Shown: positions 1 through 14,400, counted from the stretch's first letter. The stretch: DNA of 64,000 nucleotides from Nymphaea colorata (GCF_008831285.2 NC_045140.1:3265528-3329527), one strand, 5' to 3'. A program made the numbers and translations. Notes: a model not told the origin generated them from the letters alone.

Positions 1-106
1 AGGAGTCGTCTTATAGTGAAATCACAACTGTAAAACCCACAAAGTATCTATACAGCCCAATGTGCAATATGCAACAACATACAGTAAGATAGGAAGGTTG
101 GAAGTC

Positions 107-2489
107 TCATAATTGCTGGTCGAGCATGGGGTCTTTAGATGTTTCAGCGGCCAAATAACCAGCAACAGCTCCAGCAAGACCAGAAACCCAATTGTTTAAC
201 CATGAAGCATTGCGCATCAGTAAACCAGTTTGAGGATGCACATTAGCTTCTAAAGTGCTCCTACGTTCCTCCTCCAACAGATGGTCTACCCATCTCTTTG
301 CCATGTACCTCTTGACGGCTTCAACACCTTGGGCAACAACTTCCATCGGTGGAATAACCAAGGGATTTTGGTCCAGGTTAAGCTTAACCACATTCTCCAG
401 CCTACCAAATGATTCAGGTAGAACATGGATCTGATTGTTGCTAATATCAAGTTCTTTGAGATTTGTTAGATCCCCAATCGTCTGAGGAAGCTCTGTTAGG
501 TCACTGAAGTTGCTGCTCAGGTTCAGAACCTCAAGATTTGCTAGTCTTCCAATTGAAAGGGGCAGACCATGAAGCTCATTGAAATGGGCATCCAACTGCC
601 TCAAAGACTTCATTTCACAGATTGAAGAAGGCAGAGAACGTATCTTATTGAGATGTACCAGAAACTTTTGCAAATTCACCAATTCATATCCAATACTTGT
701 CGGTAAATAAGTAAGCTCATTGAAGCTTGCATCCAATGCAACCAATGACCTGCTTCAGAAGTGTTCCATAAACAACCAGAAGACTCCACGGTTTAGAGTA
801 CAAACAAAACAAGAAGTCAGCATTTCTACCTGCAGTATGAGATGCTATCGGGTAGTGCTTTTAGCTTGTTCCCAGAAACATCCAGTATTTTCAAATTAAG
901 CAACAGTCCAATTGAGTCTGGCAATGACAAGAGAAGATTGGAAGAAAGATATAATTCCTGCAAAATTTGCAGCCTTGCTAGAGAATCAGGAATGGCCTGT
1001 TGCACAAAAGTGTGAAAAAGAGAAAAGAAAGGTTAATACCTAAATACCCAAGAGCACCTTAAGGTGGGAAGAAAAATGATACATATTAGAAACGACCAAC
1101 GAAGCAAGTAGGTAACAGAGAGATAAGACCTGCAAAAAGCACGAAATTATGTAGATGTACTAGTTTTTAGGTGCCAAATGTAGAATTTCGTTTGTTTTTT
1201 AGGTCTCCCTCGAAGTAAAGTAGTTATTAAGATTCTATTTCTCAACTCAAGATCAAGGAACTGCGAAAAGAATTAATCAACTTAAGTTTCAAACTTGTAA
1301 AAAATCCTGCCATGTGGAGATCTAAGAAAACCTTGACAATGATATTTTTTAGCATGTCGGCCAACTGAAATGGAAATGAAGGAGAAGAAATTTCATTAAC
1401 AGTTATAATTTAGTGATCTTGACAAAGGAATGATCCATTACAAGGACAATTTAAAGAAAAAACAAGGTGACAAATGAAGGAGGCCAAATTCCATAAGCTG
1501 ATAATTTTGGTCACAAGAATTTTTCATAAGAAGATGAGCGAAAACCATATGCACAAAAGTAGACGAGAACAGGGTAGACCAAGAACCTGGGCTGCCAATA
1601 TCTCTTAATCCTGAAAACAGCACTGAAGGAAAGGAATCAAACCTCAAGCTGATTACTCGACAGGTTAAGCACGACTAAGCTATGAAGCCCCCCGAACGCC
1701 TCGGGAAGATACCTCAGCATACGCCCTGAAAGAACCACCTGTTCCACGTTCCTCTCCGACGCTTCTCGCAGGATATTCACGACCTCCTCGTTGATGTCGT
1801 CGCTAACAGGTAAGAACTCCGAACTTGCCGCCTCAGTAGCGTAAAGATTTTCTAGCTTTTCCTCGGCCTCCCTCAAGAGCATTGTATACACCTCGTGCAT
1901 ATCTTCCAACTGAACCACCGCGCGGAACGGCAGTTTCTCCTTATCGGCTTCCTGCCTGCACTCGTTCTCCTTCTCTGCCTTCAAATCCAGTTTCCAAAGG
2001 CAACAACAGAGGGAAAACCGATTAGCAAGACCCAAAGCTCATGACCGGAGCAGAAGCACGAAGATATTCAAGCACGAACATGAATTAGAAGAACCCAACC
2101 TGGCGAGACCGCCATTGAAGACGGTCGATTTCGTTGGGGCGGGAGGCCAAGACTATCTCCTCAAGCGTCTTCGAGAGCCGAGAGTCGATCTCCCTGATCC
2201 TGCTTCGGGCGAACTCCACCGCCTCGTGGTCGGGCCTCTCGCCCAGGCCCTCAAGCACGGATCTCGCCTGAGCGACGTCCGCCACAGCACGCCTGATGGA
2301 GTCCGACGCCTCTCGGCTAGTCGACGCCGCCACCACCGCCGCCTCCCCTGCCTCGTCCGCCAGCGGTCCTCCATATCCGTCCACTTCTTTCGGGCTCCAG
2401 ATGTCGACGCGGGAAGAAAGGGGCTCGTCGATGGTCGAGTTCTCGTTAATCTTGGGAAGATTCGAATGATGATGATAATCTCGAGGCAT
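107..2489 (-). CDS. Plant intracellular Ras-group-related LRR protein (PIRL), 4 exons
   Basis: Reading on the minus strand, the exons are 2489-2100, 1978-1643, 996-830 and 749-107. All junctions are GT-AG and keep the frame, giving 511 residues, usual for PIRLs. I chose the ATG at 2489 ([11 protein letters not shown]); an upstream in-frame start at 2558 would only translate the CT-rich leader. Residues 1-210 are charged and helical (for example [20 protein letters not shown]), followed by LRRs of the form LxxLPxSIGxLxNLxxLxxxxN over about residues 215-440. The run [16 protein letters not shown] at the start of exon 4 and the tail [13 protein letters not shown] are characteristic of the family. 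PIRLs are plant LRR proteins related to animal SHOC2/Ras-binding LRR proteins; Arabidopsis members act in pollen development, probably as intracellular scaffolds. Which PIRL clade this belongs to cannot be settled by eye. Confidence 0.9.
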
Positions 2490-2504
2490 GGCGTCTTCCT
2501 CCGT

Positions 2505-2524
2505 GAGAGAGAGAGAGAGAGAGA
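2505..2524. repeat. (GA)n microsatellite in the PIRL 5' leader
   Basis: About ten GA units lie just upstream of the PIRL start codon. In the transcript they are CT repeats, a common feature of plant 5' leaders. They also make the upstream in-frame start look longer than it probably is (LSLSLS coding). Confidence 0.85.
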
Positions 2525-2714
2525 TTTCTTCACTGGCAGTGTAGAGTGGGAGCGACAAAGACGAAGCACAGGGGCTTACGTTTCCGTTCTTTCCTCCTCG
2601 ACCATATCGTCCCTCCGTCGTTCCAGTTTCTTCGATTCTTTATTAGTTGATGGGTTCGGTAATTACTGGCTTCAAGACTGTTTGCAGAATCAGTCCCTAG
2701 CTTTTCTATGATTT

Positions 2715-4100
2715 ATAAAAACAGCCAGCAATTTTTTAGTGGAAAGTGGAAACTGCTGTCTGTGCGAAAAATCGTGTAAATATGAACTCCACGATCACAA
2801 AACTTAGTTATGTATTTTCCCATTTTTTAAATTACATTTTATAAAAAACTAAAAATAGTGGTTCATTTTTTGTACGCGTAGATTTTTAAGTGCACGCGAA
2901 ATGCGGTGGTTCTGTCGTTTTCTTACAATCTAGAAGACAGAGAACATGTCATATGATTATTTTTGCGAAAGCGACCGTGGATATGTAATTTATAATTATA
3001 TTATACGATTTCCAAGCATGGTGATACGTCTTTTCGTAATATAATTCATACACAGCACCATTTCCGTATAAGTTCATTTAAGCGGTCACCATGGCCCCGT
3101 CCATTTCACGCCATCACTCTCTCCTGTTAATTTTGCTGTTACTTTGTTAATTTCATCTGGGTAATCTAGTGACGTCTTGTCCCTACATTTTGTTTTTATT
3201 GCTTGTGGCATTAGTGCTGTACATAAGTCAAGTCGAGCTCGAGTTGGGTCAGCTCAAGTTTGAATTAAAAAACTCGAACTCAAAATAAAAGTCGAGTTTC
3301 ATAGAGCTCTACTCAACAATTCAGTGTCAAACAGCTCAAACTCCACTCATTTAACTCGTTTGTATTAAACATGCATCGTTTCTTTTCACTAGTTTCACTC
3401 TTTAACTCGATGAACTCGTTTGGTTACTACTCGTCTAATTAATTTTTCATTACAATTCGACATTCATCATATAACCGAGAGATGAATCAAATTTAAACGA
3501 GTTCTTGAGCTCGATTCGTAATAAGCATTTGAAAAAGAGTTTATTAAATATTAATTCGAGGTAGATACACCGGTATGAATTTGAAGCGGTCCTGTCGCAT
3601 TTTCTAGTTGTAAAATCAGTTTCAATGATTTAGTCAATAGAAAATATGCGGTCGTGGGTTCGTTGTCAGTCAGGTCACCCTGACTCGAATCACTGTCTTG
3701 TTCGCGAACCCAAACACAAGCAATGCTGCCGCGATGAGAACGACGTTACGACGCTGACCACATCAGGTGGCGTGTAGGTTCATCGAATGGACTCATCGGC
3801 CCTCATCCTTGCTCCGGATAACGAACAACCACGGACCCCCTCGATTCCAAACTAAGTTTTTACAATTTTCTAATGTTCAGAGATGCATTTTCTTTGGCCG
3901 GACGCAAGTAGGTTGGATTAAATGCTAACCGGACCCAGTTGCATTATTTATGGGTGACCAACACGTTGCCTTTCGGGTCTTGAGTTGTGTCGGAACTAAG
4001 GTGGGTAGTGAACTGTCTTGATCTCGACTAAGCACACCCAGCCTTTAATGGCTCAAGAAAGTAGCACCCATAGACCCACTTTCATTTGTTTAAAGAAATT
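2715..4100. other. Intergenic; contains an AGCTCGA-rich dispersed repeat at about 3220-3560
   Basis: No coding region is supported. About 3220-3560 is dense in AACTCGA, AGCTCGA and TCGAGCTC words in both orientations. It resembles stretches at 7310-7660, 17035-17540, 19975-20065, 23495-23935 and 51040-51250, so it is a dispersed family of unknown class. About 3590-4080 is mixed low-copy-looking sequence in which I see nothing. Confidence 0.55.
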
Positions 4101-4104
4101 AACA

Positions 4105-4106
<2 letters not shown>

Positions 4107-4150
<44 letters not shown>
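4107..4150. repeat. (AT)n microsatellite
   Basis: An uninterrupted AT dinucleotide run of about 22 units. Confidence 0.95.
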
Positions 4151-4156
<6 letters not shown>

Positions 4157-4254
4157 GTAGTGACATTCTAAAAAAAATTTAAGCTGGACCACACATTAGT
4201 CTTTGTTGTTGTGAATGTTTCTTCTTATTTTTTTCTCTTTGTAGGTCTAGTGGG

Positions 4255-4450
4255 AGATGATCATGCCCACCGCTCAAGTGGTGAGAGCTGAAGCTGCTCT
4301 TTTCTCATAGTCTTTAGGATCGAAGGCTACACTATGGTACCTGAACGAGAGATGATACACCTGCCAACTAGAGTGTCACGTGCTTCATTGTTTGCAGTAT
4401 AAAAGAATAGTTTCCACGAGAATCGAACTGGCGATGTGGTGATTGTCACA
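4255..4450 (+). mobile_element. Candidate tRNA-derived SINE sequence (possibly two, opposed)
   Basis: CCGCTCAAGTGGTGAGAGC at about 4271-4289 resembles a pol III A box, and GGATCGAAGGC about 40 bases later resembles a B box on the plus strand. On the minus strand, about 4395-4470, the words ACATCGCC and AGTTCGATTCTCGTGG form another B-box-like motif. No clear target duplication or A-rich tail was found, so this could also be decayed tRNA-like sequence. Confidence 0.35.
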
Positions 4451-4666
4451 TTGTCCCCATCACTAGCTATGTTACACTTATTCAAACAAAATTTTATCAT
4501 ACTCAATGTATATGCACTATGGGTATATTGCTAAAAACACGCAGGTACCTAAGTAGTGGTATTTTGAGTTGTAACTTGGATATCTTTCCGCTCGATTTCT
4601 TTGGCAAGATAATGAACAATTCAAGCATAAGATGGGCAGCCTTAAGAGGGTTCGTATGGCACACTC

Positions 4667-4856
4667 AGGGGCAGAGCCAAGGGGGGGTCGTATGGGCCCT
4701 GGCCTACCTCAATTTTTTTTTTAGATTTACATGTAAATTTTACAAAATTTTACTTGTTCTATATAAAAATTTTAAAAAATGATATTTCAGCTCCAATCAA
4801 AATTTAGAAACTTTAATTTAACCTCCCTCACAAAAAAATTTTGACTCCGTCCCTAA
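4667..4856. mobile_element. hAT-like MITE, GGGGCAGAGCC type
   Basis: The left end reads CAGGGGCAGAGCCA and the right end TGACTCCGTCCCT, imperfect inverted termini of the CAGGGGCGGAG kind described for Tip100-group hAT elements. The interior is AT-rich with TTTACATGTAAATTTTA. Flanks (ACACT / ACACAGT) only vaguely suggest a target duplication. Related ends occur near 18450-18635, 21000-21215, 22280-22310, 37145-37200 and 60587-60767. Confidence 0.55.
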
Positions 4857-4869
4857 ACACAGTCAGATT

Positions 4870-7300
4870 ATTTGACAAGCAGTCATATATCTGTTAGATG
4901 TGTCTTTTGTGCGAAGAAAGCATTGTCTTCATTTTGATTGCTGGGTGAGGGAATAAGTCATTCTTTTACTCAAGTGCAATTTTCCCATGTAGGAAGAATG
5001 ACAAAAACGAATAGTTAAAATTGCGATTTTCTCATTTCTAGACGCATTTATAAAATTTGAAATATTTATACTTTCCGTACTTGTAAATTATAATCATAGA
5101 ATTCATTACATATTTGCACTTTGTATTTGTCTTACCATTTGTCATAATAGTTAGCTGGTTTCTTCCATTTCTTTCTAAAACTTCATCAATTTTCATCATT
5201 TTTTTTAACTCTAGTTTTTGTTTCCACAAGATTTATAAAGTGCCAGTTTATGAACATACTTTTTTCTATCAGTAGGAGATCTAGCAACATTAGATAGCTA
5301 GTTTGACATAGCGTAGGAAAAACCTTTTCGTTAATTATCTTTCAGCCATTTGTTTAATTTACCTTTAATTGTTCTTCCAAGAACAGGCAAACATGTGGCT
5401 AGTAACATGAAGCAAGTGTTGCTCCAAATATCTCCACTCAATAAATTTGCTTAAATGGCTACAGGGAACTGCAATAGATGTACATCTAATTCATGAATTA
5501 ATGTTCCGAGCACCTTATATAGATTATGGTGAAGAAGGTCTGATGTCATGCCTATAGCAAGAAAATATCAACTGCTTTTTTGTTCATAAATGTATACTAA
5601 AAGTGTGACAACATTGAACAGCTAATAATCATGATTCTTTAATGTGAACATCTTGCTTAACAAATAACATTGGATTGTGGCCAAGACAATTTTGGTTGCA
5701 AGTGTTTATAAAAAAATCGACATCTTTGCACATTTTGCATATTCAGATCATCGACAAGGTCCTGTTCTTAGTTGTCATCTACTGCCAAAATCTCAATATA
5801 GAAGACAAAAGGATTGATAGGAGGAAGATAGAAGGGAGACCCACTAAATGTACAAAATAATTGCATTTATATCTTCATCAATAAAGTGTTTTTTTTTTAA
5901 TAACTATTGAAGTTTCAGGTGAGCAAGAGATTAACACTAGTGCATATAAAAGAAGTCCGAATGCCCCCCCCCATTTCCCTACCTGTGGGGTTCCTGAGTT
6001 GTGTATGACAATATTGTAGTACTAGAATCTATTGCATAAGATGTAAAGGTATAACACCCACATAAAACAAATTAGAGACCTACTTTTTGCAAGGCATTAG
6101 CCCGACCAGTTACGCTGTGCTCGTTGAGACAATAATTATTGAAGTTGTAAAAAAGAAAAATAAACTTGAGAACCAATTAAAGGTGTGGAAAAAACTTGGC
6201 CAACAATATCTACAAAGGAACAGATTGGATCCAAAATACAATCCGGATGATTCCAAATTATATCTCATTACATTAATTAAAGCTTAGAGGAGGTAAAATT
6301 CCCCTGGAGAAAGTCAAGATAAAAGCAAAGGGGGACAAACTATGGAATTTGAAACTTGCAGCATACACAGTTAAATATAGTTTTGATAAAAACAGATCTT
6401 AAGATCCCTAATTATTTGAACATGGTTGATGGTAGAGACATAAAATGGTCCTAAGAATTGATACTGGGGCTGAATTAAAAGAAGAAAATGAACATATCAA
6501 GTTAAACTAATGTTAGCATCAAATTCCCTTCCTCATTAACTTTCATGAACTAACACTTGGCAATGAGTAAGGGCATATGGGTGAACATGCAAAAAGGGCG
6601 ACTTTGGAGGTAGTTTGGCAACAATAACATATTGTTACTGTCTCATGAATATATAAAAAGAAAAAACGGAACAGATTCATGCAACACTAGTTATGGTGCT
6701 ATACGAATCTGCCCTATTTTTTGGGGTGGATTCATGCAACAGTAACTGATTATTACTATTGCCAAGCAGACTCTTGGTATCCTTTGATCAAGATATTTTT
6801 CAGGTGAACAAGAGGTTAAAAACACACAGTTTGGAAATGAGGCCGGAAGGCCCCATTCATCCCGCCAATGGCGGAAATATACATATTTAGCTTAAGGGCA
6901 TTCACTATATATTTGAAGGGCATTTTATATTTGAATATGCAAAACTTTGAGTCTAACCAACAAATAAATAACGGATTTTTATTAGGTTGTGTGGGCAGTT
7001 GGCCACACATTCCCACAGCTGACTCTACCGCTGGTTCCCGCATACAAAACAGGTGACCTGGACCTACCCATAGAACAGGGGGCCTGGACCTTGCATGACC
7101 TTCTTCTACACAACATAGTCTAGATCAAGGATAACTTGAAACTTTCGGAATTTAACTTGCCAAGCTGTTGCTGTTTCTGCCTATGCCATGAAGAAGTCAT
7201 GCATGTTTTCTGAGAATTTTGATAGCACATGAGCTACTCCAAGTCCATGTCCCAAACCGGATTTCCGCCATCAGTGATCTAATTCTTGGCCTTGACAAAG
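4870..7300. other. Intergenic, no supported gene
   Basis: AT-rich sequence with only short, unrecognised open frames. A stretch near 6600-6740 contains GATTCATGCAACA words and AACAATAACATATTGTTACTGTCTCATGAAT, related to the MITE family described at 8262. Nothing else stands out. Confidence 0.4.
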
Positions 7301-7309
7301 TGAGGCTTT

Positions 7310-7660
7310 CAAAAGGTTGTTCGACTTTTTTATAAACAAGTTAAGCTCGAGTTTAAATGTATGATCAAAATGTTAAACAAGTCGAATTCGAGTTATAAGA
7401 ACTCGACTTGGCTCGACTACATAATGAATGTTGAATTATAAGAAGGGAGTAGTTAAATGAGTAACAACTAAATGATTTAATCGAGTTAAAAAAGTTAAAT
7501 GAACGATACATTAATAACAGAAATGAGTTAAACAAGTCGAATTTGAGTTCAACATTGTACCGTTGAGTCAAGCTCGAGTTTTCTGAATTGAGTCAAGCCA
7601 AGCGAAGCATGAGCTATCTCAGCTCGAGCTCGGCTTGTGTGCAGACCTACCTAACACCGG
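7310..7660. repeat. AGCTCGA-rich dispersed repeat copy
   Basis: Many GTCGAATTCGAG, AACTCGACTTGGCTCGA and AGCTCGAGCTCGGC words occur in both orientations. Spacing is irregular, so this is not a simple satellite. It belongs to the same family as the copy near 3220. Confidence 0.55.
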
Positions 7661-8261
7661 ACAGTGGGTTGGGGACCGAAATGACCAAAAAATTATTGCC
7701 ATTAAAATAATGGCAGGCCCCAGACGGGCAAATGTGGAATGGAAAACTACCTCTATACAATGACAAAAATGCCCTTATTGTTGAACCATGGGAAGACGGC
7801 TTCTCGTGTCAACTACATAACAAGGGAAATGTGAGCGTAGGATGGCCACAGCATTTTGGCTTACTCATCATTAAAATTTTACTTATATTGACATAAATCT
7901 TCCTGTTGGCGTTTTAAATTAATTTTGAGAGTTAAAACTTTGAAGAGCAAGATAGTGAATTAAAAAAAAAAATGTTTCCCTCAGCAATAAATTAAAACCA
8001 TGCCATGAAATTGGAAAACGTGACACTTTTTTTCTTGTCATTAATTAGATGGAAAAGGACCAATCTAATTAGATGGATAAAAGCATTACCCCATTAGGTT
8101 TTCTATACATACTTATTTATTTGTATTTATTTCCCCCCAAGTGACTATGACCTAGTACCTACTGCTTTTATGATGGTGCCCTGTACCTTTGTTGATGTTC
8201 AAATATAGCTAATAAAAGCGTAACCGGCCGGTTGACGACTGGTTACTGGTGCAACTTAAGG

Positions 8262-8417
8262 GGCTGTTTAGCATTAGGAACAACATATAAGTGTTTTATG
8301 AATCTATTCCAAAATTGGGTAGATTCATGAAATACTCGTTTGTGTGTTTCATGAATCTACCCCAATTTTAGGGTAGGTTCATGAAACACTCACACGGTAT
8401 TCTAACTGCAAACAAAC
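8262..8417. mobile_element. MITE with GATTCATGAAACAC core
   Basis: The ends GGGGCTGTTTAGCATTAG and CTAACTGCAAACAAACCC form imperfect inverted termini. The interior is partly palindromic, with several copies of TAGATTCATGAAA and TTTCATGAATCTAC. It belongs with the elements near 21548, 37386, 54670, 60850-61160 and 62950. The terminal form is hAT-like; class is inferred. Confidence 0.6.
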
Positions 8418-8429
8418 CCTAATTAACCA

Positions 8430-11400
8430 TCGTATCGACCACATAAAATGGTCGCAGTATTGCAACATAGCTAGCTTAGCTAGCCTTCCAGCTAAATCAC
8501 ACACATAGAAGATAGAGATTCATAGGAATATGTTGTGGCTTAGATTTGAAGAAAGATTTAACTCTACTTAGTTAGAAGCTAGTGATCAGCATATTATTCA
8601 TTAATATAGTATTTACCTCCAGCATAGTGTTTGAACTGTATCTGATACAGACATGAGAGATATATTAATGACATTTACATGTATTGAGGAGATCCCTCTA
8701 GCACTTATGCTAATAGGCACACATGTTATTTGCCTTGAATATCTGAATACAGTCAACTTCAAACCGACCAGTAAATGTGTGATTAGGTTGGTTAACACCA
8801 ACACATAACACAATTGAATGAATGATTTAGATCTTTATTGTACTCATTTTCTATAATCTCCTCCCTTCTCCTACTGTCTTAAAGAGTAATTAGGACTAAT
8901 CCCTTTGCTTTTGCAATTATGGTCAAGAGAAAAAGGATTAGTCCTACATGTGAGAAGAAAACAAAACGATTAGTTGGAGGAATCCATTTCTAAAATCCAT
9001 GATTTCTCCATTGTCATCAATAGTCGTTGAAACCCCATCTGGGCCACGGCTTTTGAACAATAAGTTACAAAGAGAAAGCAAGAAGAATTTTGATCTTTTC
9101 ATAAAAAAATTGTATTTTGAAATGCTTTTCAAGGCAGCCCAAGTGGGGACTCCAATGGATGGATCTGGTGGACTGCAGCACCTATCTTATTGGAATCCCG
9201 CGGTTCTCTACTTATGTATTGAATTTTCTTATAAAAATTTTTAGTTGTACCATCTTTTGGCCCTTCTAGAGCTAGTCAAACCAGGTCTTTTCTAATGCCA
9301 GAACCTTTGTGCAACATACAGCACCCAACCATCTTTATCGGGACCTTTTGATATAATATGATGAATGATTAAGAGAAAAACAAGGAGGAGATGGTGATGA
9401 GTATTTTAATTATTTAATATTACTTTACACATTTTTCTCATTGTTTTTATCTTAAGCATCCATATGTTTCAGATGAATGACCTTGGTTTGACAACAGGGT
9501 GACATATATATGTGTATGTGTGTGAGAGAGAGCGAGAGAGAAACCTTGACTGTGGCTATGTCAATCCAAAAGTCACCATAAAGCAGCATTTATCTAGCAG
9601 GTAGTTTGTCTTGTTTCTTGTTAACCAAATTAGTTTCATGTGAGAAGAAGGCAATCCAACTAGGAACTTATAAAACCTGTATTTCATCAAATACACAATC
9701 AGAAACATGATTAATTTGAATGTTATTATGCCTGGATCTTGATAATGGAGTGCAAATATGAATACAATTAGAGACTAGTTGGATTTAAACGCTATTGAAT
9801 TTGCCTGTTGAGCGATCTCTTTCTGTCTTTAATGGTTGTCTCTACTATTTGTGCTTGCCAAAGTTCTGCCGGCTGGCTTTTGGTTTTTACTTGTTTGCTT
9901 AGTTCTTATTAGCTGTATTGTGCTGTTTGTAGGCCTCTTGGTCTGATGCATGGCATCCCCTTTTATCTCTCTTTTATTTGTTTGCAGTAAAGGCAGAGAG
10001 CTGGAAAGCGACCCCGTCTTGCTGAATGGAAGATAATATTTCTGTCTTCGTCGATGAGGTTGTGTTTGGTAAGGCATGTCATTCAACCTAACTCACATAG
10101 GTATCGGTATGGTTTGGGTAATATATATATATACATATATATATATATAAATATATAATGAAAGCAACATTTAAATAAACATGTGATATAAATAAAAGCA
10201 TTACATGTTAATGAACAATAATTCTAAAAACAAAATGAAAACTGAGTTGGAAAAAGTTAAATAATGCAAAGTTAATTAGTTTGGATCAGTTCCAATGTAA
10301 AAAGTACCAAAGTGTATCTAAGTACCCACTTTGAGTATGGGTACGGCAACACGGATACGTGGACCTTATTGAAGTACCAATGTGACTTAACGGCAACACA
10401 ACTACATTGGCCAAATTGCAATCCAATGTGAGCTCAGCAAGTGAATTCTAGATATTTGAAGACTAATAGCCTTTGGATTCTTAAGCACAAAGATTACTTC
10501 TCTTAGACTTGGAAAAGTTGCATTTAGGGTTTTGAGGACATTAGCCATCTTCAAGTTTGGTGAGTTGGTAATGGTAATTGTACAAAAATATGTGTCGAGT
10601 CTATAGACAATTGGGGTTGGAATACTCCATTACTTGCTTAAGGCAGATAAGCTTCAACAGTCAGTTGTCACAGTTCTGAATAATAGAAAGTTTTTCCCTG
10701 GAAGTTATTATCTTCACAGCCTCTTTCTCACCTTCTTTCTTCTTTGTCTTCTCTGTACGATGGTGATGATAATCTTTATTGGGTTGATTTGGTTAGGCTA
10801 GGTTTTCCTTTTTGCACTACTTATTCATGGTATCGGCCTCTAGACCAACATCTTGATTGTTTGATTGAAGAATTATGATTTTTAATTGTTACTTACCTCA
10901 ATTGAAATGTATTTTTAGCTTAAACACGTTGTGATTCAGTCAGTTCCGAGGCAAGAGCTTGATGCTACGCCTCAGAGCATGGCGTGGCAACAATGGATTG
11001 TTTTGTGCACTACCCATGGGTTGTTTTTGGTGCCTTGGGGTGACATCCTCGTTATGTTTTAAATTGCATGTTGAAAAATGAAATAATCAGATGATTTGAG
11101 TGCTCAGGGAGGAGCAGCCACAACGTACAACACTATTTACCCTCTCGAGAAGACACCTAGTCCGTGAAGTTTTTATTGAAGAGATAAGGAAATGGAGGCA
11201 AAGCCTTTTTCAAACTTCTGAACCTTCAGGTATGCGAGAGCATGGCAAAGTTTTGACAGAAGCAGACCTCTGTTATCACATTTGCTTAGGTGTGACTTCA
11301 TAGATTTTCTATGCCCATTTAAAATGCAAGGCTCCCAGACCAAGTCCAATTAGCTTTCATAATTATTTCATGCTTTCCAGATATTTTAAGGACATGCAGC

Positions 11401-14400
11401 TGAAGCTTATGATCTTGCTATTAACAATAAAATTCCTTTTAACACGAGTCTACTGCACTGGACTGGATAGTATACGAAGGTTTTCGCCGCTGTTGGCCGT
11501 AATCGTGCTTTTTGAATCCAACTTTGTATGTAACAACTACTGGTGCCGTGCAAGATACAACTGGGAGCAAGAAACAATCTCACTAGTTATCATACATTCA
11601 GTTGGTCAAGTTCAAAGAATTTAGAACACCCCTACGCCTATAACATGAAAGAAGAGCAAGGCTGCTCGGCTAAATAGCAGGAGTGGAGAATATGCGACTT
11701 GCTATGGCTTGACAATGCAAATTGTATTTGAACTAATAAAACAGGATCACCAAGTCGAGCATATATAGTCGGTAGGCATTAAACTCCACTCAGCTCATAG
11801 AAGCAGACACACTGATAAATATACTTCAGTTAAGTTTTAAATCATATAATAAATAGCAGGAAAGATTGATCAAAGCATGTGGCTTGCAGGTAATCCGTTT
11901 ATGGTCATCATGCCTTCCAGCTTTTGACGGACTTTTCTGTAAGAGAACAAGCTTACATCTCAGTAAACAGATGAATCTCCAAAATTTTGTTACTTCTAGC
12001 AAAAAGAACATGTATTTTATTTAAGAAGCCCGCTGAAGTTAAATTCGTTTGAATTATCATCAAGCTAATTAGCCTAGCCCACTGGAAGAACGGTCAAGCT
12101 TCAAAAACCAAGCATGGACTGGCTTGCAAGCAGAAGGCATATAAAGGAATTCATGACTGTGTGTAGCACACCTCATAACATTGAAGAGAAACACCCGATA
12201 GTTAATATTATTTTTATCATTTTTTAGTACATAGTTTTTCCTTGGTTTATCATTAAGAATGTTTTGGTTTTGCGATGAACAAAGGATAATATTGCAATGA
12301 ACAAGGAGTTACCAGGAAAAGAACGTGGAAGAAACAACCAGCAACAGCTTACAGATTTCCATGAGGAACACCTTTTTGGTAGCCAGCATAAGCATAACAA
12401 GAAAAATTCGAAGAATCTCCAGCTAAAAAGAACAAGCAATATCACCCAGGAGGCAAAGCACAAAACAAACCAGCTACCTTTGATCATAATGTGCTAGCTA
12501 TTAAGCTCAACCTAATGATATCAAAAACTACGTATGAAGTAAAAAAGTGGGGCAGCAAGCCAACATTTGATGCAAATGTAAGCCAAAGTTTTAACATATG
12601 TAGCAAGACTGGTTGAACATGCACATCCTAGTTCGATGGTTTCAAACAGGTGGGGTGGTGTAGCATATTATTCTTGTTCTTCTGAGTAAGAGCACACAAA
12701 GATTTGACATAAACTCTATAGTTAGCTTAGAAAGCATGGAGAAGGTATCAACTATTAAGGTGATCGATCAATAACTAGCACTAAAAATTAAGGAGATGCG
12801 GATGTAAATCAACACTAAGAAGGAGGTTAAGATATTGGAAGCCATCTCCAGCAGGTTTTCCTTAATTATCCTGAAGTTGATGTAAAGTGGAAATCTGTCT
12901 GTTCAAGTTGAAAAATTCATTGGATATAATCTCCAATTCATGCTTGAGAATGTTTAGATTGTTCACCATTCGGTGAATTGAAAAAAAAAAAAAACTCTTT
13001 TTTTTTGGTAAAGGAAATAAAAACTAAGAATGCTCATTGGGGCACATAAACCTCACGCTTTTCACTTTTCATATCAAGTACTCTGAAGAAAAAATAAATT
13101 GATTACCAAATCTATAGAAAACAATTTGTTTATGAGACTAACAATATCTTTGAGTCATGAAAGCCAGAAAAAGGGGCAATCTAAATCTTTTTGAGTCATC
13201 CTAACTCAATTTTGACGAAGAGAGATCAGGGACTATACAATGTGAGCTACACCAGCCGATGCACATGGTTGGCTTAGGAAGCACCATGTAGATTGTCAAC
13301 TGTTGCTGCACACTAGATTTTATTATGAAGAGTTTTTACAACTATATGACTTCTCATTTATCCTTTGCCACGTCAACAAAAATTTCACTTTCATTTAACC
13401 TCATAAGGCAAAAAAGGAAAGAAGGTCTCCACTGGGTTATTGATATTTTATGCTATTCTTGTGGAATAAAACCCAATTCAGATACCAAAGATGTCAATCT
13501 ACATGTATAACAGATGTCTAAAGAAATCAAAATCTAAAAGAAAGTTTACTTGAAATTTTCTGCGATAGGCACTCCTAGACATTCTCTACAATCAATATAC
13601 CTATCTACGCTGGCTTCAGGTACAAGTACATTTTTACTAAAGCTGTCAATGCTTTTCTTTGGAGCATCACATAGAATGCTTTAGTGTGAATCCCTATATA
13701 TGTGTCACAGGATAGTTACCAAGCAAGAAAATAATCTTTGGACAATCATGATTTTCACCTATTGGGTCAAAGCATCAAAGCTCACAGAAAAAGAGCTTCT
13801 AGACACTCATCTCCTTACTATATTACCAAATTGTCTATCCTTTCAAAACCAAGCCTCTATAAAGGATATGATAAGGACCTCTAATAAGTAATTTCCATTA
13901 CCAACTGTCTTCAAAGATGCCATATTACAGTTGAGTTGACGATGATGAATAGAACTGTTGTGAATAAATAACTTGAAGTATCTGTTCCAATATTATCCAC
14001 GAAAAAGTTGGGACGAAGACAACAACATGAACCATCAATATCAATGGTTAAAAAAGAAGAAAGAGATGACTTATACACAAAATTTTCAGCAAGGCACATA
14101 CTGATGAATAAGGATCAACCACAACTGAAATGGCTAATGATGGTTCATCGCATGAGTTGCAGGATTCTGCCTTGACGCTCTTGACCAATAATACAAAAAA
14201 GATAAAAGAGCAAATGAAAAAAAAAATGAGCTCAGACAAATTGAAGAAACGAAACAGAGTCTTTAATGTAAGTTTAATTCCTCATGTTTTAAGCTGTGGC
14301 AATTGACTCGCAGGAGGCAAAATAATGCAGATACTAGACAAATGACTTTCATTATGAATCTCAAAGGAAAGAAAAATAATGCAGGCTACAGGGAAGGGGT

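Noticed and set aside
3680-3720. Possible tRNA gene (GGGTTCGTTG, GACTCGAATC)
   Set aside because: No acceptor stem or paired arms could be laid out.
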